This document shows, piece after piece, positions 35,117-44,023 of a stretch of 64,000 nucleotides of DNA. The number at the start of each line of letters is the position of its first letter. Positions within the stretch are counted from its first letter, which is position 1. The translations under genes and the position numbers were made by a program. Source of the stretch: JAMHWD01 sp035911135 (GTDB taxonomy: Bacteria > Pseudomonadota > Alphaproteobacteria > Micavibrionales > Micavibrionaceae); NCBI GenBank assembly GCA_035911135.1, contig JAMHWD010000045.1:124001-188000 (forward strand), given 5' to 3'. The notes beneath the pieces are model-generated. The model was not told the DNA's origin. It was given only the letters and a program-made list of their open reading frames with translations, and did not search any database.

Positions 35117-36172
35117 ATGATGTCCAGGCGCAATTATAACAGGCTACTGCTCTCGGCTACGGCGATGATAGCGCTGACATCTGCTGGAAATGCATATGCA
35201 CAAGATGCCGCCGGCGTACCATCGCCCGCGCCAATTCTCAACGATGCCGGTGCCGTGCCCATGCCGCCTGAGGGTGATCTCTCGGCAGCCCAGCCTGCGG
35301 CCGCGGACCCCGCTGCCCAGCAGCCTGTTGCAGCAACATCTCCCACGCCGTCTTTGCCAGGGCCGGAAGGTGCGGTTGCCGGTGCAACGCCTGCGCCTGG
35401 GGCTCCGGCTTCTGATGCCGCGCTTTCGCCTGATGCTGTGGCCGCTATTCAGGGCTCTGACCCGGCGGATGATGTTTTCTATGATGCAGATGCGGTTTTG
35501 CTGCCCGAAGGGGAAATGGCCCGGTCCACACCGCGTAAGATTGATCCTACGCTAGAACCGGCCTCGCGGGTTATTATTGTTCGCAAAGGGGCTGCTGGCG
35601 ATACGCGTCAGGCTGGTCTTGTGGCGGCGTCACGGGCAATCAAGCTGGGCCGCTACAGCTCGGCTCTTGAGATCTACAACGACCTTCACAAGCGTAATTC
35701 CAAGGATGCTGCCGTTTTGATGGGCCGTGCTGTGGCCTTGCAGAAAATGGGTCATACGGATGAAGCAATCTCGGCCTATGAAGCGGTGTTAAGTCAGAAT
35801 GAGAATAATATCGAAGCCCGTACCAATATGCTGGGTCTGATGGCCGAGCATTACCCGGCTGTGGCCATTCGTCAGCTTGTCGATCTGCGCGAGAAAAACC
35901 CTGATAACGTAGGGATTTTGGCTCAGCTTGCTGTCGCAGAGGGGCGTCTTGGCAATTATGAGAACGCCTTGAAGTATCTAGGTATTGCGGCTTCTCTGGA
36001 GCCAAGCAGTGCCGGCCATATTTTTAATATGGCGGTCATTGCCGATCAGGCTGGTCTGAAGAAGGATGCTATCCGCTATTACGAGCAGGCGCTTGAGGTT
36101 GATACGATCTATGGCGGAAACCGCTCTATCCCACGTGATTCGGTGTTTACGCGTCTTGCACAATTGCGCTAG
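35117..36172 (+). CDS. Exported TPR-repeat protein (pilus-associated)
   Basis: A 351-residue protein: signal peptide (about 1-29, NAYAQ), a 100-residue Pro/Ala-rich linker, then four to five TPR-like repeats (about 165-345), for example IKLGRYSSALEIYNDLHKRN and AVALQKMGHTDEAISAYEAV. PilF/PilW-type TPR proteins help place the secretin, which may be the role here, but there is no lipobox and the long Ala/Pro linker is unusual. It lies between the ABC ATPase and the prepilin peptidase. Confidence 0.65.
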   Translation: MMSRRNYNRLLLSATAMIALTSAGNAYAQDAAGVPSPAPILNDAGAVPMPPEGDLSAAQPAAADPAAQQPVAATSPTPSLPGPEGAVAGATPAPGAPASDAALSPDAVAAIQGSDPADDVFYDADAVLLPEGEMARSTPRKIDPTLEPASRVIIVRKGAAGDTRQAGLVAASRAIKLGRYSSALEIYNDLHKRNSKDAAVLMGRAVALQKMGHTDEAISAYEAVLSQNENNIEARTNMLGLMAEHYPAVAIRQLVDLREKNPDNVGILAQLAVAEGRLGNYENALKYLGIAASLEPSSAGHIFNMAVIADQAGLKKDAIRYYEQALEVDTIYGGNRSIPRDSVFTRLAQLR

Positions 36173-36199
36173 GCCCTCTTTTTTCGGGAAGGCGCTTTT

Positions 36200-36985
36200 G
36201 TGATTCTCGATTTTCTCATCGTTATTTTCATCGGCGCGATGCTGGGCAGTTTTGCTTCGGCAATTACATACCGTATCCCGCGCCATATCCCCTGGTTTGT
36301 TTCCGCAAGAATTGTTGATGGCGCATCGGGCCGCTGGTCGCATTGCCCGTCCTGCAAGACCAGATTGACGGCGATCGATCTTATTCCCGTTATATCATGG
36401 ATCAAGCAAAAAGGGCGCTGTCGTCACTGCTCGGCGGCAATACCGCCGGATTATCCGCTTATTGAGGGCTGCTCTATTTTTCTGGCGCTCTTGGTGTATG
36501 GCGCGATGGGCGTATCGCTGGCTTCGGCCCCTTATTATCTTTTAATACCTTTTCTGATAGCGCTGGTGGTTATTGATCTACGCACATATCTTTTGCCCAA
36601 TCAGCTGGTGGCGATTATTGGCGGATTGGGCCTTGTGCGTCTTGTTCTTCATGTCACGCTGGGGCTGGAGGGGGTGGATTTCATTGGATTTCAGATTGTC
36701 TCTGGCTTGATTTATGGCGGTTGTGCCTGGCTGCTGGGTGCGGCGATGAGCCGGTATCTGGGCCGGGAGGCGCTGGGGTTTGGGGATGTGAAATTTTTTG
36801 CCGTGGCCGGGCTTTGGCTGGGGATTGATCAATTCCCGCAGTTTTTGATGATCTCCGGGCTGTTTGGTATTGGCCTGGCTGTCATCTGGAAGAAAGTGAC
36901 CGGCAGCGAGATATTTCCCTTCGGCCCTGCGCTGATCGCTTCATTTTTTCTGCTCCTGCTATTCTCTGGTTCTCATTTTTACTAA
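36200..36985 (+). CDS. pilD: Prepilin leader peptidase / N-methyltransferase
   Basis: A 261-residue polytopic aspartic protease that cuts prepilins before the conserved Phe and methylates it. It has LGSFASAITYRIPRH near the N-terminus, a zinc site of two CxxC pairs (near residues 49-52 and 74-77), and catalytic Asp in VIDLRTYLLPNQ (near 125) and GFGDVKFF (near 196). GTG start after GGGAAGG. Its substrate in the locus is the prepilin gene at 43.2 kb. Confidence 0.93.
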   Translation: MILDFLIVIFIGAMLGSFASAITYRIPRHIPWFVSARIVDGASGRWSHCPSCKTRLTAIDLIPVISWIKQKGRCRHCSAAIPPDYPLIEGCSIFLALLVYGAMGVSLASAPYYLLIPFLIALVVIDLRTYLLPNQLVAIIGGLGLVRLVLHVTLGLEGVDFIGFQIVSGLIYGGCAWLLGAAMSRYLGREALGFGDVKFFAVAGLWLGIDQFPQFLMISGLFGIGLAVIWKKVTGSEIFPFGPALIASFFLLLLFSGSHFY

Positions 36986-37084
36986 AAGGGCTTAGAATAA
37001 AAGAGCTGCGTTTACCTTCCGTTTAGTATTTTTGCTTTATACCTGATAGACGAACCTGTTTTTACGCAAAAAGGGCTCATTTCC

Positions 37085-38290
37085 GTGGATCTTACCCAGC
37101 TTCTTGCTTTTACAATGCAAAACAAAGCCTCTGACCTGCATCTGAGTGCAGGGTCTCCGGCTATTATCCGTGTGAATGGCACGTTGAAACGCGTGAAGGG
37201 CGATCCGCTTTCCAGCGACGATATCCGCACGATGCTCTATTCTGTCATGACAGAGGATCAGCGCGCCGATTACGAGAAAAATCTGGAGCTTGATTTTGCG
37301 ATTGCACTGGGTGAAAAGGCGCGTTTTCGTGTGAACGGCTTTACCACGCGTCTGGGATCATCGGCTGTGTTTCGTACGATTCCTACCGAAATTCCTGCTA
37401 TGGCGGATCTGGGCTTGCCGCCGGTGATGCGCCGCTTTGCTGAGCTGGAGCGCGGGATTATTCTTGTTACCGGGCCGACCGGTTCGGGTAAATCAACAAC
37501 GCTGGCCTCGATGGTGAATTATATCAACCAGCATGAAGCCAAGCATATTCTGACGATCGAAGACCCGGTTGAATTTTTCCATACCTCGATCAAGAGCCTT
37601 GTTAATCACCGCGAGGTTGGCAATGACACAAAATCTTTTGCCCGCGCCCTGAAAAGCGCCCTGCGCGAAGACCCTGACGTTATTCTGGTGGGCGAGATGC
37701 GCGATTACGAAACGATTTCGCTGGCACTTACCGCTGCCGAGACGGGTCACCTTGTGTTTGGTACGCTGCACTCCAACTCGGCCTCTAAGACCATTGACCG
37801 TATTATTGACGTGTTCCCAACAGGCGATAAGGAAATGATCCGGGCTATGCTTTCCAACTCATTGCAGGGGGTTATTGCCCAGACATTGCTGAAGAAGGTT
37901 GGTGGCGGGCGTGTGGGCGCTTATGAAATTCTGGTGGGCACGAATGCTGTGCGAAACCTGATTCGTGAAAATCAGGTTCCGCAGCTTTATTCCATGATGC
38001 AGACTGGCTCTCGCTACGGGATGATCACCATGGAAGATGCGATCAAGGATCTCTTTGAGGCTGGAATTATTGAAAAATCCGAAGCGCGCAGAGCCATGCT
38101 GAAAACCACGGATCAGGAAGAAGATGAGGGCGGCGGCGAATACGCTGCGGCTGCATTGGGCGGCGGGCGCATTGGCGGAGACGATGCAAATTCCATGAGC
38201 CCTGATGCGGGCCGTCCGAGCTCTTCAGGCATGCGCGGCAAGGCAGCTGGCGGCGGCGGTTCATCCGATGAGGGGAGCTACTCCTTTTGA
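37085..38290 (+). CDS. pilT: Type IV pilus retraction ATPase PilT
   Basis: A 401-residue hexameric retraction motor. It has QNKASDLHLSAGSPAIIRVN at the N-terminus, Walker A GPTGSGKSTTLASM (near 130), Asp box and Walker B VILVGEMRDYETI, and AVRNLIREN near residue 285, the PilT-specific AIRNLIRE motif needed for retraction. The last 50 residues are Gly- and Ser-rich and not part of the usual PilT. GTG start. The stop overlaps the next gene's TTG start (TTGA). Confidence 0.93.
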   Translation: MDLTQLLAFTMQNKASDLHLSAGSPAIIRVNGTLKRVKGDPLSSDDIRTMLYSVMTEDQRADYEKNLELDFAIALGEKARFRVNGFTTRLGSSAVFRTIPTEIPAMADLGLPPVMRRFAELERGIILVTGPTGSGKSTTLASMVNYINQHEAKHILTIEDPVEFFHTSIKSLVNHREVGNDTKSFARALKSALREDPDVILVGEMRDYETISLALTAAETGHLVFGTLHSNSASKTIDRIIDVFPTGDKEMIRAMLSNSLQGVIAQTLLKKVGGGRVGAYEILVGTNAVRNLIRENQVPQLYSMMQTGSRYGMITMEDAIKDLFEAGIIEKSEARRAMLKTTDQEEDEGGGEYAAAALGGGRIGGDDANSMSPDAGRPSSSGMRGKAAGGGGSSDEGSYSF

Positions 38291-39432
38291 GCACCCCCCC
38301 AATCATATTCAAATACCTAAGCAGCATGAAAGATCACAACGCCAGTGATCTTTACCTCACTGTCGGATTTCCGCCAGCGCTGCGCGGCGACAAAAGCCTG
38401 ATCAATATTGAAGACAAGCCGCTTAGCCTTGAGGAAATAAACGAGATTCTCAATTCGATGCTGACCAGCCGTCAGAAACGTGATTATGAGACCAATATGG
38501 AGCTGAATACCGCCTTAGATATGGGCGGACACGGAAGATTTCGTGTGAATGTCATGCGTCAGCGCCAATGCCCGGCCCTTGTTATTCGCCGGATTATCTC
38601 GCATATCCCCAGCTTTGAGGATTTGCGCTTGCCGCCTATTCTGGCCAAGCTTGCGCTGGAGAAGCGCGGTATGATTCTGGTTACTGGTATGACTGGCTCC
38701 GGCAAATCCACATCGCTGGCATCCATGATTGATTATCGTAATACCAATCAATACGGGCATATCATTACCATTGAAGACCCGATTGAATATTTCCATGACC
38801 ATAAGAAATGCGTCGTCACACAGCGTGAGGTTGGCGTTGATACGGATTCGTTTGCTGTGGCCATGAAAAACTCCCTGCGTCAGCGGCCTGATGTAATTCT
38901 CGTGGGCGAGATCCGCGACCGCGAGGTTATGGAGCAGGGGCTTTCTATCGCAGAAACAGGACATTTATGTCTGGCGACAATTCATACAAATAACTCCTAT
39001 CAGGCCATTGAGCGGATCGTGAACCTCTTCCCCGAAGATTATCACAATCAGATTCGCCTCAATCTTTCGATGAACCTGAAAGCGATTATCTCGCAAAGGC
39101 TGTTGCCCAGCCAAAATGGAGGTCTGGTGCCGGCCATTGAGGTTATGCTTAATCAGGGGCTTGTGCGGGAGCTCATCCTGAAAGGCGAGATATCCAAGAT
39201 CAAGGATGTCATGGAGCAGAACAATCCCATTGGCATGTGCACATTTGATCAATCCTTGCTGACGCTGTACAAGGAATCCTTTATTTCCGAAGATGTTGCC
39301 ATCAGCAATTCTGACCGTCCTTCCGATATGAAAATCCGTATCCAGCAAGTCAAATTGGCTGGCGAAGTCAAGAATGTCAGCACCGATACGCTGGCGGCTC
39401 TGGATACATCACGAATATCCTTTAGTGAATAG
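38287..39432 (+). CDS. pilU: PilU-like accessory retraction ATPase
   Basis: A 381-residue PilT paralogue: MKDHNASDLYLTVGFPPALR at the front, Walker A TGMTGSGKSTSLASM (near 135), Walker B VILVGEIRDREVM, and a LVRELILKGEISKIKDVM region where PilT has AIRNLIRE. PilU works with PilT to raise retraction force. It starts at TTG, sharing bases with the pilT stop, a sign of strict coupling. The tail (about 345-381) is polar. Confidence 0.9.
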   Translation: MSTPPIIFKYLSSMKDHNASDLYLTVGFPPALRGDKSLINIEDKPLSLEEINEILNSMLTSRQKRDYETNMELNTALDMGGHGRFRVNVMRQRQCPALVIRRIISHIPSFEDLRLPPILAKLALEKRGMILVTGMTGSGKSTSLASMIDYRNTNQYGHIITIEDPIEYFHDHKKCVVTQREVGVDTDSFAVAMKNSLRQRPDVILVGEIRDREVMEQGLSIAETGHLCLATIHTNNSYQAIERIVNLFPEDYHNQIRLNLSMNLKAIISQRLLPSQNGGLVPAIEVMLNQGLVRELILKGEISKIKDVMEQNNPIGMCTFDQSLLTLYKESFISEDVAISNSDRPSDMKIRIQQVKLAGEVKNVSTDTLAALDTSRISFSE

Positions 39433-39514
39433 ATGTTTTAGCCTATTGCGCGTGCCATAACCTTATGGTGTAATTGTTGGAGTTACGATTCCGGCCTTTT
39501 GCAGTCCTTGAGGG

Positions 39515-41431
39515 ATGTCATCTATGTTAAATTTCAGAATTCACCGTTTCAGATCCTATACCCTTGCGCTGGCATGCGGTTTATCGCTGTTGGCGATAGC
39601 GGGGTGCGACTTGGCGCAAAATACGCTTAAGGCCGATCGTAGCGGCGGGATGGAAATCCAGGACTATCGCGATGCGATGGCACCAAGAACGCCGGAAGCT
39701 GATGATGGTTCCGAAGCTGCGGCGGGCAATACAATCCCTTCGCTCCAGCCTTACATGGCGGAAGTGCCAGAAAACATAAAGCCGATGCCACTGGTTTCGA
39801 TTTCGGTAAACCAGTCCGTGCCTTTGAAAGATGCTCTCTATGAGCTTGCAGAACAGGCGGAATACGATATTGAACTGGATCCTAATATTCGCGGCGCTGT
39901 TATTTTTACGGCGCGGGACCGTCCATTTGATGAGGTGATCGCCAGATTGTCGGAAGTGGCGGGGCTTCGCTATAAATTCGATAATGATGTTCTGCGCGTT
40001 GAAGTCGATGAGCCTTACAATAAGACATATAAAATCGATTATCTGAACTATGTTCGTTCCAACACGGGTACGATTCGCAATGACATCACCGTTGTTTCCG
40101 GCGATGGTGCGGATACCGGATCGGGATTTGAAGCCACATCTGAAAGTGTGGCTGATTTCTGGGCTGAGCTTGAGGCCAGCGTGGGGCAGATTCTGGGCAA
40201 TGCCGCCAATCGTTCCATGAGAACAACGCGGGACCCAAGAATCACGGCAGCCGCGAAAAATCCTGAAGTTGTGCCGGTAGCGGCTACCAACGCGCAGGGG
40301 CAAACAGGGGCAGGGGGCGAAAATGTTACGGTCGCCCCGCCTGAGGTTAATTTGAATGTCGAATCTTTGCCGATTGATGAGGAAGAGGAAACAACAAATC
40401 GTAGAGGCGGCTCACGGAATGCGCAGGAAGGTAATGGGTTCTCGTTTGCGGTTAATAAGCAAGCTGGCCTTATTACAGCCTTTGCGACAGAGCGCGCGCA
40501 TAAAGAGTTACAGGAATACCTTACGACCTTGCGCCGTTCCGTGACTGCCCAAGTGCTGATCGAGGCTAAAATCCTTGAAGTAACCTTGCGGGATGAGTAT
40601 TCCGCCGGTATCGACTGGCAAGCAATCGACCTCCTGAGTGGTGAGGGGATACTGCGCTTTGATTCCGTATCGCGTGGACAAACGACAACGACAAGCTTGG
40701 CAAGGCCAGATCTGATTTCTGATGCGATCTTGACTCCAAATGGCGGCTCTAACCTCGTTGTAGGCATGCTGGGTAATGATCTGCAAGCCGTGTTTCAGGC
40801 TATTCAGGGCTTTGGCGTGGTCAAGGCGCTGGCCAGTCCGCGTCTGACCGTGCTGAATAACCAGTCGGCTGTGATGAACGTTTCTACCAATGTCGTTTAT
40901 TTCGAGATTGATATCGACCGTACGGAAGGCACCGATGGCGAGGGCGATACAATTGATATTGATTCGGAGATTCGCAACGTGCCAGAAGGTGTTCTGGTTA
41001 ATGTGATTCCATCGATTGATCTTGACCGCAATCAGGTTTCCTTGGCGTTGCGCCCAACAATCACACGCATTGTTAATCAGGCCTCAGACCCGGCTGTTCA
41101 GTTTATTGCGCAGGACACTGGTATTGAATCCCTGATCCCGGAGCTGAATGTTCAGGAAATTGATTCGGTTATTAAGGTTAATTCCGGCCAGCCGGTTATT
41201 CTGGGCGGTTTGCTGCAGGACCGTGTCCAGTCGGGTGATGAAGGCGTGCCTGTGTTGAGTGAGGTTCCCATGGTGGGCAATCTGTTCAAGAAGCACCAGG
41301 ACCAGATTTCCAAGACCGAGCTTGTAATCCTTCTTAAGGCAACAATCGTCGAGCCCGAAGAGACCGTTCATGCGACGGATAAGGATCTATACCGGACATT
41401 CTCCGGTGATCGCCGCCCGTTCAAATTCTAA
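39515..41431 (+). CDS. Lipoprotein secretin of the type IV pilus (PilQ/MshL-like)
   Basis: A 638-residue outer-membrane channel. The signal peptide ends at a lipobox with Cys31 (LAIAGC), so it should be lipidated. An STN/N0 domain follows (about 92-165, VPLKDALYELAEQAEYDIEL and further), then a polar region (about 185-300), N1-like and secretin domains (about 340-620, with RVQSGDEGVPVLSEVPMVGN and LFKKHQDQISKTELVILLKA). The lipidated, short-N-terminus plan is closer to MshL/type IVb secretins than to PilQ with AMIN domains. Confidence 0.88.
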   Translation: MSSMLNFRIHRFRSYTLALACGLSLLAIAGCDLAQNTLKADRSGGMEIQDYRDAMAPRTPEADDGSEAAAGNTIPSLQPYMAEVPENIKPMPLVSISVNQSVPLKDALYELAEQAEYDIELDPNIRGAVIFTARDRPFDEVIARLSEVAGLRYKFDNDVLRVEVDEPYNKTYKIDYLNYVRSNTGTIRNDITVVSGDGADTGSGFEATSESVADFWAELEASVGQILGNAANRSMRTTRDPRITAAAKNPEVVPVAATNAQGQTGAGGENVTVAPPEVNLNVESLPIDEEEETTNRRGGSRNAQEGNGFSFAVNKQAGLITAFATERAHKELQEYLTTLRRSVTAQVLIEAKILEVTLRDEYSAGIDWQAIDLLSGEGILRFDSVSRGQTTTTSLARPDLISDAILTPNGGSNLVVGMLGNDLQAVFQAIQGFGVVKALASPRLTVLNNQSAVMNVSTNVVYFEIDIDRTEGTDGEGDTIDIDSEIRNVPEGVLVNVIPSIDLDRNQVSLALRPTITRIVNQASDPAVQFIAQDTGIESLIPELNVQEIDSVIKVNSGQPVILGGLLQDRVQSGDEGVPVLSEVPMVGNLFKKHQDQISKTELVILLKATIVEPEETVHATDKDLYRTFSGDRRPFKF

Positions 41432-41446
41432 AAATATCCAATTAAG

Positions 41447-41473
41447 CCGCCGGGTTATACCCGGCGGTTTTTT
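41447..41473 (+). terminator. Rho-independent terminator after the secretin gene
   Basis: CCGCCGGG/CCCGGCGG, an 8-bp stem with a five-base loop and six T residues, 15 bases after the stop codon. It splits the ABC permease and pilin genes from the main pilus transcript. Confidence 0.9.
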
Positions 41474-41505
41474 CTTTTCTAAAGGCTGATATAAGGCTTG
41501 AAACA

Positions 41506-42273
41506 ATGAATATCGCCCTGATCCGCTACGTATTGACCGCCTCCATTCGTGATCGGCTTTTGCTTTCAATGCTTCTGGTGCTGGTTTTGGGGGCTTGTCT
41601 TTCCCTGTTTTTGGGATCATCGGCGATTATTGAGCAAGACAGGTTCACGCTTGTTTTTGCCGCTGGCGGGTTGCGTATTGCCTGCGCTTTGGGATTGGTG
41701 CTTTTTATCGTTTTTTTCATGCGCCGCAGCTTTGAATCACGCGATGTTGAATTCGTGCTTTCCCGGCCTGTGGGGCGTATCGCATTTGTGAGCGCGTATG
41801 CGGCGGCATTTTCCCTGATAGCGCTTGTGTTGGCGTTCGCCTCGTTTGCCGTGGTCTATGCGATATCGCCGCATCTTTATTCGGACGGGCATATGCTCTG
41901 GGCATTTAGCTTAGGCGTGGAATATATCATCATGGCCAATATAGCGTTGTTTTTTGCCATGATGCTCTCCAGCGCGGCGACAGCCACCATGGCGACCCTG
42001 GGGTTTTATATTCTGGCCCGGATGATGGGGCAGATATTGGGTATTAATGACTCAACCAAGCTCAATGAGGCCGGATTTAAAATTCTGGAATATGCCGTTG
42101 AAGGCGTATCTATCCTGATCCCGCGGCTGGACCTGTTCGCCCAGACATCATGGCTGGTTTACGGGGCGCCGGAAACGGGTATTGGGTACGGTTTTATAGC
42201 GCTGCAGGGGGCGTTTTTTGTGGCGCTTGTTCTGACGGGTGCTTTACTGGATCTTGTCCGGCGCGAGTTTTAA
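41506..42273 (+). CDS. ABC-2 type transporter permease (PilI-like)
   Basis: A 255-residue integral membrane protein with six hydrophobic segments, such as LSMLLVLVLGACLSLFLG and IALVLAFASFAVVYAI, in the NosY/ABC-2 permease style. It has no ATP site. It is the likely partner of the ABC ATPase at 34.3 kb and may be equivalent to PilI of Myxococcus. It starts 33 bases after the secretin terminator; the next gene follows after three bases. Confidence 0.75.
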   Translation: MNIALIRYVLTASIRDRLLLSMLLVLVLGACLSLFLGSSAIIEQDRFTLVFAAGGLRIACALGLVLFIVFFMRRSFESRDVEFVLSRPVGRIAFVSAYAAAFSLIALVLAFASFAVVYAISPHLYSDGHMLWAFSLGVEYIIMANIALFFAMMLSSAATATMATLGFYILARMMGQILGINDSTKLNEAGFKILEYAVEGVSILIPRLDLFAQTSWLVYGAPETGIGYGFIALQGAFFVALVLTGALLDLVRREF

Positions 42274-42276
42274 GCC

Positions 42277-43008
42277 ATGCATCTGGCCCGCGCTGAAAAA
42301 AAACTATGGGCATTGATGGCGCTGATAATAGTGTTGAATGCCGGTATCTGGCTTTTCAGCCGCACGCAGCAATCCGCATGGCCGAATGTGCCGCCGCTTC
42401 CTTCAAAGGCGGGCCTGAGCGCAGGTGCGCTGGGCGATCTTCAGCTCACCTACCGCTCTACGGCACTGATGCTGCAAAATCTGGGGGATACGGGCGGCCG
42501 CACGACATCCTTGCAGGATTATAATTATGAGCAACTGGGGCGTTGGTTGAATGCCGCCTATGATCTTGACCCGCGTTCCAGCGTTATTGCCTTTCTGGCC
42601 GCGTATTATTTCGGCGGGGTGCAAGATGCGGCCAAACTGCCGCCTGTCATTGATTTTCTGGAGCGTGCCGGCAGCCGTAATGAAGGGAAGAACTGGCGCT
42701 GGCTGGCGCAGGCAGTGTTTCTGGCACGGTATAAGGCGCAGGATTATGCCCGTGCGCTGGCACTGGCCCAGAAATTGGCAGCCTATCCCGGTGAAATTCC
42801 CATCTGGGCGCGGCAAATGCCGGCCATGGTTATGTCGGCGGAAGGCGATAAGCAGGCGGCTTATGCGATCATGGTGGAAACATTGCGCTCGCAAGCGGAC
42901 ACGCTGCATCCCAATGAGGTTAATTTCATGGTTGATTATATTTGCACCCGGATTTTGGATGCGGCAGCGGCGAAAATGGACCCGATCTGCGCCGGTCAAA
43001 AGCTATGA
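42277..43008 (+). CDS. Membrane-anchored helical-repeat protein of unknown function
   Basis: A 243-residue protein with one N-terminal membrane helix (about 10-26, LWALMALIIVLNAGIWLF) and a helical, TPR-like periplasmic part, for example QDYARALALAQKLAAYPGEI and the AWMAS-like spacing of hydrophobic pairs. Its place directly after the ABC permease suggests a third transporter part, as PilG is with PilH and PilI in Myxococcus, although I see no sequence match. It starts three bases after the permease stop. Confidence 0.65.
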   Translation: MHLARAEKKLWALMALIIVLNAGIWLFSRTQQSAWPNVPPLPSKAGLSAGALGDLQLTYRSTALMLQNLGDTGGRTTSLQDYNYEQLGRWLNAAYDLDPRSSVIAFLAAYYFGGVQDAAKLPPVIDFLERAGSRNEGKNWRWLAQAVFLARYKAQDYARALALAQKLAAYPGEIPIWARQMPAMVMSAEGDKQAAYAIMVETLRSQADTLHPNEVNFMVDYICTRILDAAAAKMDPICAGQKL

Positions 43009-43157
43009 AAATTACCTCAATTTTTAGACAATGTTAATGTTTATTGCATAAGCTCAATAGATGGCCCCCGGCGTAAAAGAGGGGTATTTTAAACTGTTAT
43101 TTTTCTGTACAATACCAATCCGTGACTGATTCATTTTTCGTAGAGGAGAAAACCACG

Positions 43158-43862
43158 ATGAACACAACTACACTATCCGCGCGTCAGAGCGAGAAGGGTT
43201 TTACCCTCGTCGAATTGGCGATTGTTATGATTATTATCGGCCTGCTGATCGGCGGCGTTCTGAAAGGGCAGGAACTGATCGCCAACGCGCAGGTTTCGGC
43301 AACAGCCTCCCAGATCAAGGGTTTTGAAGCAGCTACAACGACATTCCGTGATGCGTATAATGCACTGCCTGGCGACATGACGGCTGTGGTGGCTCGCCTG
43401 CCAGCAAGCTGCACAGCCTGTCTTGATGGAAATGGAAATGGGCAGATTGGCGGTGCTGCAACTCTTGGCGTGGCGGCAGCTGCGGGTGAGGGCTTGCAAT
43501 ATTTTATGCACCTGAATGCCGTAGATCTGATTTCGGGTGTTGATGGCACGAACGGAATTGCATGGGGTACAGGATACCCTGCAGCTGATATCGGTGGAGG
43601 ACTTACTGTCGGGTATAATGCTGGCGGTGGTTTAGGTTTGAATGGAACAAACCGTGCAGGCACATATCTGACGGTTCAGGGTGCTGCTGCTATCGGTACT
43701 CCTGCAATGACAAGCTCAGAAGCTGCTCGTATCGACCGCAAGCTTGATGATGGTAACGCAACGACAGGTTCTGTATTTGGCGATAACTGTCCGGTTGTTG
43801 GCGATCTGTACGATGAATCAACAGGCGTTGATGATTGTGAAATCTACGCTCGCATTCAGTAA
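43158..43862 (+). CDS. Type IV prepilin-like protein
   Basis: A 234-residue prepilin. The leader SARQSEKG is cut before the conserved Phe: GFTLVELAIVMIIIGLLIGG, with Glu at +5, then the standard hydrophobic helix. The body is Gly- and Ala-rich, with Cys pairs in SCTACLDG and near the C-terminus (NCPVVG to DDC). It is larger than most major pilins. ATG 43158 follows GAGGAG; the GTG 12 codons upstream does not. A -10-like TACAAT lies about 50 bases before it, so it may be transcribed alone. It is the only prepilin I see in the window, although pseudopilins could be elsewhere. Confidence 0.85.
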   Translation: MNTTTLSARQSEKGFTLVELAIVMIIIGLLIGGVLKGQELIANAQVSATASQIKGFEAATTTFRDAYNALPGDMTAVVARLPASCTACLDGNGNGQIGGAATLGVAAAAGEGLQYFMHLNAVDLISGVDGTNGIAWGTGYPAADIGGGLTVGYNAGGGLGLNGTNRAGTYLTVQGAAAIGTPAMTSSEAARIDRKLDDGNATTGSVFGDNCPVVGDLYDESTGVDDCEIYARIQ

Positions 43863-43885
43863 TGCATGAATGAAATTCACGAAAA

Positions 43886-43911
43886 AGCCCGGAGCGATCC
43901 GGGCTTTTTTT
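43886..43911 (+). terminator. Rho-independent terminator of the prepilin gene
   Basis: AGCCCGGA/TCCGGGCT, an 8-bp stem with loop GCGA, followed by seven T residues 24 bases after the stop. Confidence 0.9.
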
Positions 43912-43924
43912 GTTGTTTCTGTGG

Positions 43925-44007
43925 CGTCATTACACGGCTTGTCCGTGTAATCCATAACAAATCACAAGCGGGAAAGATGGATCACACGCATGAAGCGTGT
44001 GATGACG
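43925..44007. repeat. REP-like double-hairpin element
   Basis: An 83-bp element with outer arms CGTCAT (43925-43930) and ATGACG (44002-44007), two hairpins with stems TTACACG/CGTGTAA and ATCACACGC/GCGTGTGAT, and inner arms TCCAT and ATGGA. This is the plan of REP/BIME-type intergenic repeats, which occupy gaps between convergent genes, as here between the pilin and leuB. No second copy lies in the window, so dispersal is not shown. Confidence 0.6.
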
Positions 44008-44023
44008 TTGTAAAGGGGGAGAT

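Noticed and set aside
39581..40767. Two overlapping minus-strand frames of about 240 codons opposite the secretin
   Set aside because: Opposite a conserved secretin, overlapping one another, with no start signals.
27814..41431. Calling the locus a complete type II secretion system
   Set aside because: No GspG/H/I/J/K row is present, while PilT and PilU are; the retractable pilus reading fits better.
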